From: Sesamum alatum
Lineage: Eukaryota > Streptophyta > Magnoliopsida > Lamiales > Pedaliaceae
DNA: 64,000 bases
Assembly: GCA_034509735.1 (NCBI GenBank)
Contig: JACGWO010000012.1
Location: forward strand, 21,171,188 to 21,235,187
Direction of reading: 5' to 3'
Part shown: piece by piece, positions 1-11,874 of the stretch
How positions within the stretch are numbered: position 1 is the stretch's first letter
Layout of the letters: each line of letters starts with the position of its first letter
Made by a program: the position numbers and the translations under genes
The notes under the pieces: model-generated
Databases searched by the model: none
Told to the model about the DNA's origin: nothing
The model's input: the letters and a program-made list of their open reading frames with translations, nothing else

Positions 1-900
1 CTAATCTTATTAAAAAACATAAAGATCCGTTAACTTAAAATCATTGAACTTGTTAAATTTTAATAGATTAATCGAGTTGATTTACTTGTCATCTAAAATT
101 CTTAAATTTTGTGCATAGTCTTTTTTCACGTATTGATATTTTTTTTTAAAAAAAAAATTCCTGAATTTTTCATTTTTATTTTCATAGTGACAACTGCGAA
201 TTAAATTTTTGATAAAATTAATTTAAACATAAAATGATAAGTCAAGCTCAACTAATATGGAGTACTAATAAAATTTGTTTAAATTTGAATTGTAAGAAAC
301 TCATGAAATGAAAGTTGAACGTTTTTTCAAATCGATAAAAAATCATTCTTAAGTTAAAACATAATTTTCTTACCTTTTTCCTAATGGTTATTTAAGTTAC
401 CTTCCTATATATCGAATCTATGCCAATGTGTAATTAATTAATAATGATCCATTATTTGAACAAAGTCAAGATTGTTGTATATATTTCAACGATATTCAAA
501 CTGCACATGCAAAAAATTCAAATAACTTAATTTATCGATAGCAAGTTCATATAATATATTTAATAAATTAATTTAGTAATATGTTTCGGTGATATCATTT
601 ACAAAGAAACATGTATAATTGGTTTATTTATTTTAATAAGTGTAAGACCGAACGGGTATTCTATGAGTAGGGTCCGAGTAAAGCACATAAGTAACTACTA
701 TGGGTAATCGAATTCGAATCCACATAGGATAATACCTACCCATCGACTGGCCTAAACACACCTATAGAACTTTGAGACTTCAATAGTATAGATGTAACAT
801 AATAAGAGCTTCATTAAAATACTCTAAAATAACAAATTTGCCCTTAAAATAAAGCGTAACGTTAGGTCAGACTGCATAATCAGCACACACGATCTCTATT
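1..900. other. AT-rich non-coding DNA left of the boron transporter exons
   Basis: No exon, RNA gene or clear transposon end is visible here. If the boron transporter at 932 is intact, this stretch is part of a long intron of that gene. If that gene is a 5'-truncated copy, it is intergenic. I could not find the upstream transporter exons in any frame. Confidence 0.5.
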
Positions 901-931
901 CACACTGAACCGTGTGTCGATATTCCGGCAG

Positions 932-2421
932 AGTCCTTGAGGGCGATCATGCTTCCTTCGTGGAGACGGTGCCATTCAAGTACATCGCGGCCTTCACGAT
1001 ATTCCAGTTCATGTACTTGCTCTTATGCTTCGGCGTGACTTGGATTCCGATAGCCGGAATCCTCTTCCCGGTGCCGTTTTTCCTGCTCATAAGCATACGG
1101 CAACACCTCCTCCCCAAGGTGTTGAAATCCACCTACCTCCGGGAGCTTGATGCAGCCGGATACGAGGAAATCGCTGGAACGCCACAACGCTGTCTCAGTC
1201 TTACCATCAGAGTACAAGTTCTTGCCAAAACCTCAAGTTTTTCACTTGATCTTGTCTGATTTTCTCCTCATATGTACTAAGTTTTGATTGATTGTCTTGT
1301 TAGGAACAGGAAGGGCCTTATCTTGGTATAAGGGAAGGTGAAGTAGAAATCAGTGATGCTGAGATCTTGGATGAACTAACAACCAACAGAGGAGAGCTTA
1401 AGGTTCGGGCGATGAGCTTCAGCGAGGATCGACGCCCTCAGGTTCAATTTTTTCCGCTCTATATTCAGTTTGGATCTTTATTACACTTTTGTATATTATA
1501 CAGTGTTACATCAATACGATACGTGTTCTTTTTTAAATTAAAAAAATCTAATTAAATTAGATTATTATTTAGAGATACAATCGTATATAAGACACGTGTG
1601 GATGTGACACTGATGTGTGATATGAAAGTACGACAGATGATTCTTCGCCCTAATATTCATGCATCACATGAATGAAGTATTGCCGGTTAAAAGATGTCTT
1701 CAACCATTTTATTATATTATATTTAAGGGTATAATTTGTATTTCCAAATTTGAGACTGCAGTGTGCAAATTGTCGTTTGTGAGTGAGAAATGAGTTTCTT
1801 TTCTATATTAGTATAGAGGCTTAAAAGTACTTTTGGTCTCATAACTTAGGTCATTTGGCGTTTTGATCCTTTAAGTTTCTAGAATAGCATTTTGGTCTTG
1901 TATTTTTTTAATTTTTGTGATTTTGGTCTTATAACTTAGTTCACTCTTCTTGCTGGAAAAAATGCATGTGCCTCTCACGTGAAATTTTGAAATTGGGGTT
2001 TTTGTTCCCATTGACCCATTTCCGTCACCATTTTTGTACTTTAACTTTCTAGAGTAACATTTTGGTACTGCATCTTTTTAATTTTTTCAATTTCAGTTCT
2101 TTTTTCGCCGGAGTTCATCCTTCTCGTCGGTGCAGGTGAACTCTAGTGAACAAAATGATTGAAATTATGAAAATTAAAAAGATACATGACCAAAATGCTA
2201 CCCTAGAAAATTAAAGAATGAAAACACAAATAACATAAATTACAGTACTAAAAATGCATTACATCCATAGTATAGATATTGAAGGAGGAATAGTTCAAAT
2301 TAACAAGATGGATAATGGTTTTTCTTAAATATTTTTGAACCGAATGGGAATTTAAAAGTTAATTATTGTTGTTTATCAGGGTTTGCAGATTCATCCGGAG
2401 GAGGATATGCTATCAGAATGA
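932..2421 (+). CDS. Boron transporter (BOR family), 3' exons only
   Basis: Three exons can be joined: 932-1211, 1304-1441 and 2389-2421. They encode the last membrane segments and cytosolic tail of a plant BOR borate exporter (SLC4-like anion exchanger family, plasma membrane). Seen: a segment beginning [19 protein letters not shown], two hydrophobic stretches around [20 protein letters not shown], then [14 protein letters not shown], the tail motif [18 protein letters not shown] and a terminal [10 protein letters not shown] followed by a stop. Splice sites are GTACAAG/TTGTTAG and CAGGTTC/TTTGCAG, all in phase 0. The left boundary is an AG at 930-931 read in phase 2. The transport core and N-terminal domain (most of a roughly 700-aa protein) are not seen. 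This is either the end of a gene entering from the left through an intron of more than 900 bases, or a 5'-truncated copy. No internal stop or frameshift is present. Intron 2 carries a Mutator-like MITE. Confidence 0.8.
1818..2267. mobile_element. Foldback Mutator-like MITE in boron transporter intron
   Basis: A 450 bp inverted-repeat element. The left arm (GGCTTAAAAGTACTTTTGG) mirrors the right arm read on the other strand (GGATGTAATGCATTTTTAG), and the arms continue imperfectly inward. It is flanked by a perfect 9 bp direct repeat, TAGTATAGA, at 1809-1817 and 2268-2276, the duplication size of Mutator-like elements. It has no coding capacity. A relative lies at 30164-30598. Confidence 0.8.
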
Positions 2422-2694
2422 AGGTTGAAACTGGAGTATAAAAATCGTACATACAAAACGCGATTACAATATAATAATATATAAGATGTATAAGTTTGTG
2501 ATGAAGGTGATGAATCTCCCATGTTTTGTGTAGAGAGAGAGAGAGACGTGGCAATTTCTCTTAGAAAAGTTGGTTAGGACATCAGTGTAACATAGTACAA
2601 GAATTAGCAGATGTTGTAACCATGAATGCTTTTGTTGCCCTTTTCAGCTTTGTTTACATTGTTGGTATTCAATTCACGCCTTTTAAAATTTAAT

Positions 2695-2762
2695 ATAATT
2701 ATAAATATTTTTTTTTGAAAAAAAATTATAAATATTTTTTTTTGAAAAAAAATTATAAATAT
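2695..2762. repeat. Short AT-rich tandem duplication
   Basis: A unit of about 31 bp (ATAATTATAAATA followed by a T run, G and an A run) occurs twice in tandem, and a third copy begins. It looks like local slippage or duplication and has no coding content. Confidence 0.6.
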
Positions 2763-3139
2763 CCTTTTAATTCTAATGTACGTCTAACAACGAGCTTATT
2801 TTTTAGGATTTGTTAAATTTTCATTTAAGTTTTGTGATGGGCTGACCAAGAAGCTCCATTTGATTATGAATTACAATATTATATACTTTTTAGAATTTCT
2901 TTTTATATTCTTTTTTACAAAAAGTTCGATACAAGGGTAAAGTAATAATTTTCATATCATTGTTTAGGGGCTACATAATTGCTTATTTAAGGAGGGTATC
3001 AACGATCGGATATTCATAATTATGCCAAACTTAAGGAGAGGTAGTTGTAATTTATACTTTCAATTTTCATTTGTCTACAAAAACAAAAAACGGTTTTTTT
3101 TAAATGCATTTTTGGATAATGATCTGAGTTCGGATTTGA

Positions 3140-3368
3140 TTTTTTTTAAGTGAAAGCGATGAACTATTACTTTTTGATTATCGATTATTCATTCATATCA
3201 AAAATTACCAATATAACAATCACATATTAATTACTAATATTAAATAACTGTATCTAATCAACACCAACTATTAAAATATAACAACATCTTATACGTTGGT
3301 GGGGTTCGACCCATGACCTTATAATCATGGGAACTCAGTTTCGTTAATTGAGTTGGGTCTCATTAGCC
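3140..3368 (-). repeat. tRNA-derived SINE-like element
   Basis: Read on the minus strand, the head has a tRNA-like layout ending in a B-box-like GGGTCGAACCCC, preceded by CCCAACTCAATTAACG in A-box position. The far end carries an AAAGCGATGAA-type tail next to a T run on the plus strand. The same tail (AAAGCGACGAATTATTATT) recurs at 18749-19030 and as fragments near 32400 and 36020. This suggests a shared SINE family in the same orientation. Boundaries are approximate. Confidence 0.45.
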
Positions 3369-3369
3369 G

Positions 3370-4715
3370 GATTTGGTTAGTCTCTGAAATCTGAGAAATT
3401 TGAAATCAAGTCCAAATTATATACCAGCATTACATACACACATACGCCTATATAAGTATAAATTTAGTACAAAATGAGTATCAAAATTATAAAACTTTAA
3501 CAAATGACTAAAATAAAGATTGCCACAACTAAAAATTATCCAATAACAAGTTATAAAACATATAATATGATAATTTAATTCTTAGGCACCATTTATATTC
3601 GGGTTTGGACTAAAGACATATATGTATTAAATGTAGATTTGAATTAGATATGAATTAATAACACAATATACTATACATTATTTGATGGAAGGACTGTATT
3701 TTAATGTTTCTATTGAGTGCTTACTAATTTGGATTAAATTCAGGACAAATTGCTAATTACCTAAAATAACATTATAAGATGTAATTGCCAAAACAATTTC
3801 AGGAACATTTATGTCTTTTTACAGCCTAGCTCCAGCTTCCATTGGGTTGTTATTATTTGTCCGACCCCTAAGGCTGGGCCAATTAATGGAACCTAGTCAA
3901 AGTTTTGTACTGGGCTAATTCCAATAAAAATAAATGTTGAATTAGCTTGAATCGAGCGTTCGATTCAAAGTTCCAAACTAATTCTTTGTAGTAAACAAGC
4001 TCCGGACGAGTATATATAATAATACAGAAAAATGGAAGAAATAGTCACCAATATATCCCAAAAAAAGGCCCAAATCACAAATGGACTTATAAAACAAACA
4101 AACATGACTTGTGGACATGTAAACTTATTAATAATACTCATATCTATTCAAAAGATAACTAAATTATATTAATTATACCTTAATTTAAAACTAAAACAAC
4201 ATTTATAAATATATAACTTGGAAATTATGCAGCATTACAATTATATATATATATATATATTTTTTTTTTTATTTGAGCGAAGTATCAACACACTTTTTTT
4301 TTTAGTTAAACGCTTGATCCACTTACAATCCATTTTGCCTCGATATTTAAGAGATATTTGTAATAGTTTAACTCGCGTGTTTATTAGCCTTTTCTTAAAA
4401 ATAAGATAAAAAATATTTTTAATTTACTATTTATACTTTTCAACCACTTAAATTAAATTTATTTAAATCAAAGAGTCATAATTTTCTTCCATAAACTTTA
4501 GAGCTTATTGATATACATTTTTTTCTCACGCATTCTAACTTTTAACTTTTTTTTCACTCCATATTTATTTTAGAAGGTTACCAACTTTCAATATAATTAA
4601 ATTTATATATTTTTTTAATTTATTACCACCACAAAATAAAAATTATTGCAAATAGCCAAATACTCCTTAATTGATTTTAAATCCCACCCAATTTCAAATT
4701 TATACTGCTAACACA
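3370..4715. other. Gene-free AT-rich stretch
   Basis: No gene is visible. There is an AT microsatellite near 4242-4260 and homopolymer T runs. Short ORFs here are low-complexity. Confidence 0.5.
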
Positions 4716-4723
4716 ATTCGATC

Positions 4724-5197
4724 TAAGGATGACAATTGTACTCGAACTCGCCAAGATTCGTCCCTATTATGTGGGTTCGGGTCCAAAAAATTAGAGATGG
4801 AATGAGTCCCGAGTCTTCAAAATTAAAACCCGCCCGAATAAATAAGGACCCGTCCCGATATAATACATATTTTTTAACTTTTTATATACCAATCGTAAAT
4901 TAGAGTAATATTAGAATCTTGGTTTCTCTCACTTCTACTGTCGCCGCCTCGCCTCCTTCACCGCTCGCATCGTGTCTTCTCCCCTCGCCTCCCCTCTCCC
5001 TTCATCGTTGCGTTGCCTCGCCACCTGTTTATATTCTTTATTTTCTTATTAAAAAATAAAAAAGAAGCAAACATAGGTCGATGGATCAGACGGGTTTTGT
5101 AGCAAGGTGGGACGAATGACGAGTCCTTATCAAAGCTGACAAGACAGATCTCGAATCTACCCAAACCCATCCTATTCCCGTCGTGTTGCCAACCCTA
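4724..5197. mobile_element. Non-autonomous hAT element upstream of the 5473 gene
   Basis: A 474 bp element starting TAAGGATGACAATTGTACTC and ending in TTGCCAACCCTA, whose complement (TAGGGTTGGCAAC) resembles the left end. Subterminal GGACCCG/CGGGTTCGGG-type motifs are typical of plant hAT elements. It is flanked by 8 bp repeats, ATTCGATC (4716-4723) and ATTAGATC (5198-5205), matching at 7 of 8 positions. No transposase remains. It ends about 275 bp before the next start codon. Confidence 0.75.
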
Positions 5198-5472
5198 ATT
5201 AGATCCGCCCATAAAGAAACCGCGCTCTTAATCCTGTGTGCGCGGGCACAAATGACAAATAAGGTCTTCACCGCTCACGGGAAGGTCCACTCCAGATCTG
5301 ACGTCGTTCTCAGTAAACTAATCAGAAAAGCAAAAGCATCAAAAAGCGTAAGAAAGCGAGAACATGATTTAAATATAGTCTTGCCACGTACACAATCTTA
5401 TCCGTTTTCCCCCTTCTCTTTAATATCTTCTCCTCGCACTGTCATCAGAAAGCACTGATCAATTAATCAACA

Positions 5473-5835
5473 ATGGCCGCCGCATTTTCCTCCTTCCGCA
5501 CTCCGATCGCCTCCTCCGCCCCGACCCCCCGGAAACTCGACCAGAACCGCAGATCCAACAATTGGTGGGCTCCGATCTTCGGCTGGCCGGCGGAGCCGGA
5601 CTACATTGGTAGCCGCAGCTCCGACGCCAGGACTGCCGAGGCTTTGGCTCGTCCTGAGACGGAAACCGGCCGGATCAGGCCCGACCAGAGCTTCTTCAAG
5701 GGATGCTTCACCGAGGAGAAGGCGAGGGAGCTTCGGAAAAGGATGATAGAGACGTCGAGTTTCCACGATGTTATGTACCACTCGGCGATCGCATCCAGGC
5801 TCGCCTCCGATGTATCGCGCGGCTCGGATCGCTGA
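5473..5835 (+). CDS. Conserved plant protein of unknown function, 120 aa
   Basis: An intronless ORF of 120 codons, strikingly GC-rich against its surroundings. The N-terminus is Ala/Ser/Pro-rich, followed by a tryptophan cluster (NNWWAPIFGWPAEPDYIGS, about residues 29-47) and a C-terminal block with FFKGCFTEEKARELRK and FHDVMYHSAIASRLASDVS. That last block matches my memory of a small uncharacterised plant family, but I cannot name it with certainty. No signal peptide or membrane segment is seen. The first ATG is chosen because the context ATCAACAATGG is good and no earlier in-frame ATG exists. A weak TATA-like TTTAAATATAG lies about 100 bp upstream. An hAT element sits just beyond the proximal promoter. 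Function is unknown. Confidence 0.78.
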   Translation: MAAAFSSFRTPIASSAPTPRKLDQNRRSNNWWAPIFGWPAEPDYIGSRSSDARTAEALARPETETGRIRPDQSFFKGCFTEEKARELRKRMIETSSFHDVMYHSAIASRLASDVSRGSDR

Positions 5836-6513
5836 CTTTTGACTCCTCCAGTGGCGTACGCCGTCCGCCTCCGCTAGTAAGAATCCAATCCGTCGACTTC
5901 GAAATTTTGTTTTTCTTCTTTTTTTGGAAATTTGTGTAATAATAGAGCTGTGTTCGAGTGTAATTACCATGGACGCTGATTCGGTGCTATATTAGTTTTG
6001 TACCGTGCGATGCGTGGATCTGACTTTCTCATCTGTATCATGATCTGATCTTGGTTTTAATGGATCTGGTTAGTGATTAGTGCAGATCTTTCGAACACCG
6101 ATACGAACTTGTATACATGATTTAAACTTAATTTTAACTGAAGCCTTAAGAGGTCTTTGGCTGTTTTTGTTTAAGGCAATATTTGGACCGGTGGACTTGA
6201 AGTCATGTATTTAAAATTTTTAGAAGCAATTTTTTTTTAATTTATTTGGATAATTTGAAATTCAAAAAAAAATTGAATTATGTTGCGTTGAATATTAATT
6301 AATTTCAATGTTTTTGTAATATGGAGTTATTTTGAGTCTTTATCCAAGATATTGTTTTCCGAATATATATCCATCAATTTAAATGTAGCATAAGAGATCT
6401 CATAGAATTAATATATTTTAAAAAATTAAATCTGAAAAAAATGTTTTAAATACTTTAAAAAAATAAGATTATGGACTTTGTAAGATATTAGTTGTATAAT
6501 TTTATAATTAATA

Positions 6514-7010
6514 GGGCTAATTACATTTAGACCCCCTCTAAAAATATAAAATTATACTTTTCCCTCAAAAAATTAAAAATTACATTTACACCCCTTCTAA
6601 AAATTCATCGTTTATATTTGACCCCCTTTTGTTAGTATTTTGATGAAAAATACCTACGGTAGTAAAAAAATTACATAATATTTTAATTTTATCCCTTATT
6701 TAATATCCCTATTTAATTATTTTGTACTTGTAAGGGAAAAATGTAGTAATGTTAACCTCACTCTCTATATATACATTATATGTATCTTTATATAAGTACA
6801 AAAATATACATAACAATGTTAAATGAGGGGCAAAATGAAAAATTTATATAATTTTTTTTTGTTGATGCAAATATTTTTCGTCCAAACTCTCACGAAAAGA
6901 GATCATGTGTATACGGAAAATTTTCGGAGGGGTGTAAGTATAATTTCAATTTCTTTTTAGGAGAAAATGTAATTTTGCATTTTCAATGAGAGTTTAAGTG
7001 TAATTAACCC
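6514..7010. mobile_element. Foldback Mutator-like MITE (TAATTACA...ACCCCC family)
   Basis: A 497 bp element starting GGGCTAATTACATTTAGACC and ending in the near-complement TTTAAGTGTAATTAACCC. Both arms contain the same series of short phrases in mirror order. It is flanked by a perfect 9 bp duplication, TAATTAATA, at 6505-6513 and 7011-7019. It is non-coding. A sister copy is at 28114-28608. Confidence 0.85.
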
Positions 7011-7019
7011 TAATTAATA

Positions 7020-8010
7020 TAATCAAATAGCTATGGGTTCCAGTATTTTATGTATGGATGGTACCGACCAGGACCGATAATGTGCTCAATCTTTTTAATT
7101 ACATGATAAAAATTGGATCATGATAAATCGTATAACTCGACAAGGGTTAATTAGGGTACGGCATAAACTAACTGATATTGTAATAGGATAAATGAATATT
7201 AATATTTGAAGTGATAGGATAAATTTTATTTTGTTTATTTTGGATGACAAAATTTATAATAGATTGTGCATACATTAGTTTTTTTTTGGCATATGTTCGT
7301 CCTATGTTTACTTGATGAATCGAAATCAAATTGTGTTTTTACAAAAGCAATAGTCCCAAACAAGATAAAAAAATTTCTCAATCATTCATAAGCAATTTTA
7401 ATTAATTTCCAAAAAAAAAAATATTGCAAAATCAGAACGTGATCGTCTTTTCGACCGGAGGCACCATTTGGCCACCTCCGGCCCGTCCCGGTCATAACCC
7501 ATGATGTTACCACCTCCCCGGGGCCTCTCCACCAATGCACCTCCCACCGCCATTTTATTTCCTAGTCTCTCCGCTGCCATCCACAACCCTCGACACCACC
7601 GTCTCCCCATGTCTCCCTCCACACGCATCTCACCACCTACCCACCCCCATTGGCGCCACATTTAAATTCTTTTGAACTTCAAGAACAAGATAAATATAAA
7701 CCAACAAAAAATCTACATATAATGGGCGAAGAATTTTTAGTCCTTTGTTATCCTGATTTTAGCATTTTATAACATGCCCTCTTCATGGACTATGTAGGTT
7801 CAGACTTTTGGGTCATAGACTTGGGTTAGCATTCAACATGGATTTATTATTGGGCCTAATAATTTGCAACACTTGATCCAACACAATGATAAGCCCAAAG
7901 TGCTTAGTTTTATTTTTACTTGCTTTCCCATTTTTTGAAAGAATAAAGTGCTACTATTACAACAATATGCTATTGTAGAGTTAAATCACTATTTAAATAA
8001 TAATAATTGA
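7020..8010. other. Gene-free stretch with a short GC-rich patch
   Basis: No gene is supported. 7440-7660 is richer in C and opens an 87-codon minus-strand frame that is compositional (Gly/Arg/Trp repeats) with no recognisable domain. It may be a degraded gene or transposon piece. Confidence 0.4.
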
Positions 8011-8415
8011 TGTGAGCTGAAAGAGCTCGTTCTTGGACTTGGACGGAGTGGACCTTGGATTTCTGCAAGCTATGAAAAGGGGACTTGTAAAAAATGAATT
8101 AGCACTCCGATGCTCAAGTTAGTAAACACTTGTCGAAGAATAAACGTAAATAAAGCAAAGAGATAGTGAAATCTCGTGAGTTAAGAGCATGAAATAAGCT
8201 CAGTGCAAGTATGAGAGCAAAAGTTCGTGGGTTAGAGAGCTAGAAAAACGTTACTTAAGCCAACCAAGTAGGTTGGTATTTATAGAGGAAGAGCCACAAT
8301 TGGGAAGGACTCCTCATCAAACTGGACTCTGGAATGACCGAGTACTGGCCTTCCTGGACTTCTGCAACCTTCAGACTTCTTGAAAGTAGGAAGTCAGTTG
8401 AAGTGGTCTTCCGCG

Positions 8416-9551
8416 TAGGCCTGTCAATGAGCCAATAATACCCAGACCCAGGCCTATAATATAACAGGCCCAGACCCAAACCCAGGCCTGAAATTTTAAA
8501 TCAGGCCCAAACCTATTAAATTAAAATGATTGGGTCTGGGTCGGGTAATATTCTCGGTTTTACCCATTTGAACCCGGACCTAAATTTAACCTAATTTTCT
8601 TTGCTCCAGCCTCCAAGCCTCCAACTTTCCGAGTTCCAACTCCAACCTCTCTCAACTCTTCGATTTACTCTCATCTCTCAACTTGCCGCTGCCGCCGCCG
8701 CCGTTCCCACCTCAAGGAAAGATGTCGCTGCCGCCGCCGCCGTGCCCACCTCAAGGAACACGTCCTCGCCGTTGTTGTGCCCACCTCAAGGAACGCGTCC
8801 TAGCCTATTCTTTCAACTTTCCGCGATGCCGCCTCCGGCGCACCCACCTCAAGGAATCGTCGCCGCCTCCATCGCGCCCACGCCACACCCTTTGCTCTCC
8901 TCTCTCAACGCTCCTTGCGTCCAGTTACTGTTGATGGGCAGAATGAAGAAACTAATCTGTTCTTGATCTTGAAAAAGATGTGTCAGAATGAAGAAACTAA
9001 TCTGTTCTTGATCTTGAAAAAGATGTGGACATTCTTGATGATGGTACCCTTTGTCTATTTTGATTTGAATGCCATTATGAATAGATTTTCAAAAACATGA
9101 GCCCAAATCATTATATTGCTGTGAATTTTTGCGGGCTGCTGTATAGTTTTTATTTTGATTTTCTTTGAGTTGTAAATAATGCTTTCTTTTTTCTTCAGAA
9201 CTGTAAAATTCGTCTAAGTTGTTTAGGGCTATAAGAGGAATTATTGATCTTTAGTTGGTTAAAAAAAATTGCTATCTATTTTTCTTTGCTAAATTTTGTT
9301 TTTCATTTTTGTTTTTATCCTAGATTTATTTATTTTTTATTTTTTTATTTAAAATGATTATTTTTTGTTTGGCATAAAAAGTGCTGCAAAGCTCTAAAGA
9401 AATCAAAATATATCAGGTCGGGTCCGGACCCAGATCCGAAAAATTTGGGTCTTCATAGATTATTTTGGGTCTCAGACCCATTGGGTCTGGGTCATACATT
9501 AATTATTTTATTGGGTTTTTTAGGGTATGGGCCTGGGTAGGGACAGGCCTA
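8416..9551. mobile_element. Non-autonomous hAT element, 1.1 kb
   Basis: Terminal inverted repeats are TAGGCCTGTC at the left and GACAGGCCTA at the right. The 8 bp flanks CTTCCGCG (8408-8415) and CTTCTACG (9552-9559) match at 6 of 8. Subterminal regions are full of GGGTCTGGG/CCCAGACCC motifs typical of plant hAT ends. Inside, 8600-8960 is a CCGCCG-rich block with repeats of CCCACCTCAAGGAA. After it comes a frame reading VDGQNEETNLFLILKK, repeated once by a 45 bp tandem duplication. No transposase domain remains. Confidence 0.8.
8939..9027. repeat. 45 bp tandem duplication inside the hAT element
   Basis: A 45 bp unit beginning CAGAATGAAGAAACTAATCT occurs at 8939-8983 and again from 8984, essentially identical. 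This implies a recent duplication. It keeps the reading frame (45 = 15 codons). Confidence 0.85.
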
Positions 9552-9849
9552 CTTCTACGGATAAGGATAAGGAGTAGACCCAATTAACCTTTATTTGTTC
9601 TTGGTGAGCCTGGGCCTCCGACATGGACTTCCTTGATGGGTTTCCTCTTAGGCCTGGGCCGAAGTCCTTCCATGTTGGGGGTAAGCCTGGTCAGTTCCAC
9701 CTTGGGTTGTGCTAGTACCTCGAATGAGCCTCCTCCTAAAAATAGGCGGGCCTTTGTATGGGGCTCCAACACCCTTCTTTGGGTTCTTGAATATCTATTT
9801 GGGCTTTTGGGCCTTATTTTTAGGTTGACCCTTTTATCATGTAGTAATA

Positions 9850-11870
9850 ATAATAATAATAAATTAGTATATTTGATAATACTTAATAGTAATGTACTGA
9901 AAGAGCTAAATCGAATTTCATCAAGGAGACCTGGGGAGTGTAGGATCACGGCTAGTCTCATCCCAAATAATATATATATATATATATAAATATTGATAAT
10001 TTATTCTGGGGTAAATTTTATTTTAATACTTGAATTTTAGGTAATATCTATTTTCTTTTTAGGTAATGGCCCAATTAGCCTTAGATATTAAAATAAAAAA
10101 TAATTAATAGTAATTTTTTTTTTTGCATAAATATCAACCAATATTTTGTCTTATTTTAGTCATTTTACTTTCATTTCACATCTGGTTACCAAAATTATTA
10201 TATTTTTATTATTCTGCTATTTTTTACTATATTTATTATTAAAAAAATTATCAATAAATAACTTATATTAATAGTCAAGTAAATCCACTCAATGAATATA
10301 TCTAAAGTAGCAATATTGTTCTAAAATAATAATGAACATATGACAAAAGCATATATTCATCGTCAAAGGTATTTATTTGCATTTAACTGATATACTAAAA
10401 TTTAATTGCAAACTAAATTTTATTTATAAATTTCAAAAGCGAAATAAAAATTGAATTTTGTTGAGGTTGTAATGCATATTGGATTTTATTTTTTAATTTT
10501 ATAAATTACTAAATTATCAGTTATCTTATAAATATTGATATAAGTTAGTGAAAATAATAAAGAATAAAAATATTACTATTAGGTATAACAATCAAATGTA
10601 AAATGGTTATTACATAAAAAATAATAGAAAAAATAACTAAATAATATCAATTGGATAACGAGGTGTAATATTAATGGTGAAACTCATCTTCAAGGGGAAC
10701 AACCCAATGGCTTGGGCACAAGATTCACGTTCGAACTTTGGGTGTGCACGTGAATGTAATAAAATAATTGTGAAACTCGAATATCAATTAAGTCATTTGT
10801 AATATTAGTGAAAAAACTCGAATATTAAAATAAATTTTACTCATTTATTCTGCACTTCTGTATTTTATTACTAGATAATTAAATATCTTATCAACGTTTC
10901 CGTTCCTTTCTAAATATGGACGAATTATTTAAATTTCTTGAAAAATAAATAAATATCCACACCTCAATTATGGGCCATAGGTACATTATAAGTGTATTGA
11001 AATTTTTTTTCAAATCAAGTTGCATCTTTAATTTTGCATGACAAGTGTACGGTGTTTTTTCTGAAATAAATATGATTATATCTATACTAATATAAAAAAA
11101 AATATATATTTTTACTCTTAAACAACGATTACGTAATCCACAATATCAAATTTTTATAATCCCAAAAATACATTTCAATTGATAAAGTAACTAAATTACT
11201 TAACTTTTCAAATTTTACATTAACTTAAATATTCATTTAATATATTTTATTTTTATTTATAATATATTTTAAAATATAAAAAATATTAATTATATGCACA
11301 TAGGAACGACATGCCACGACGACTAACGAAATAAAAAGAAACTATAATATGATTTGAAATAAAACATCCAATCCACAACTCGAGAGCCCTGGACAAAAGC
11401 AAAAAAAAAAAAAAGAATAATTCATTCAGCAATAAACCATGTCAGCACAATATAGATCCTACGATTAATGTGACTTAGTCTTTATAATCTAATGTTTGGA
11501 ATAATTACACAATCCTTTCACGAGAGTTGATATAATTACATATAGATCTTTTGTGGATTGAAAAATTATATATCCCATTAAATAATTTTTTTTTCTAATC
11601 AAACTACCATTGTAAAGATGAAAATATATCTCCTCACATACATTAATGATTAAAAAAAAAGTATTTAAAATTATTAAATATATTTTTCAAATTATATATT
11701 ATCTACGTGTAATGATATCCGATCTCAATAGACGGCGATATAATTATCCCTCAATATTTTTATAATCGACATAGAGTGAGAGAGAGTTAATGCACATGTA
11801 ATGAAATTAAATATTGAATTATTGCCGACCAAAAAGGGGACAAAAGCACAAGCCTAAATATACAAAAAAA
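9850..11870. other. Gene-free AT-rich stretch
   Basis: No gene is visible. It holds an (AT)n tract near 9970, many A/T runs and one SINE-like head at 10684. Confidence 0.5.
10684..10790 (+). repeat. SINE-like tRNA-derived fragment
   Basis: TGGCTTGGGCAC in A-box position and GTTCGAACTTTG in B-box position, about 30 bp apart, resemble the internal polymerase III promoter of plant SINEs. The 3' limit is unclear. Confidence 0.4.
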
Positions 11871-11874
11871 TAAA

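Larger units (their letters stand above)
8011..9839. mobile_element. Solo-LTR-like sequence interrupted by an hAT element
   Basis: The flanks of the hAT insertion (8011-8415 and 9552-9839) read like a plant LTR. They contain phrases such as ACTCCGATGCTCAAGTTAG and GGTATTTATAGAGGA, start with TGTGAGCTG and could end at TTTTATCA. I do not see a convincing 5 bp duplication, so the outer limits are uncertain. No internal retroviral-type coding sequence is present. Confidence 0.4.

Noticed and set aside
5467..5970. 167-codon minus-strand frame over the 5473 gene
   Set aside because: GC-rich antisense shadow. The plus-strand frame has the conserved-looking blocks and a good start context.
7398..7661. 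87-codon minus-strand frame, Gly/Trp/Arg-rich
   Set aside because: Compositional only. There is no domain, splice context or conserved motif.
8601..8966. 121-codon Pro/Ala-rich frame
   Set aside because: Encoded by CCGCCG repeats inside a non-autonomous hAT element. Not a credible host gene.
9584..9989. Overlapping frames of 118-125 codons on both strands
   Set aside because: Inside the LTR-like sequence right of the hAT element, with no retroelement or host domain.
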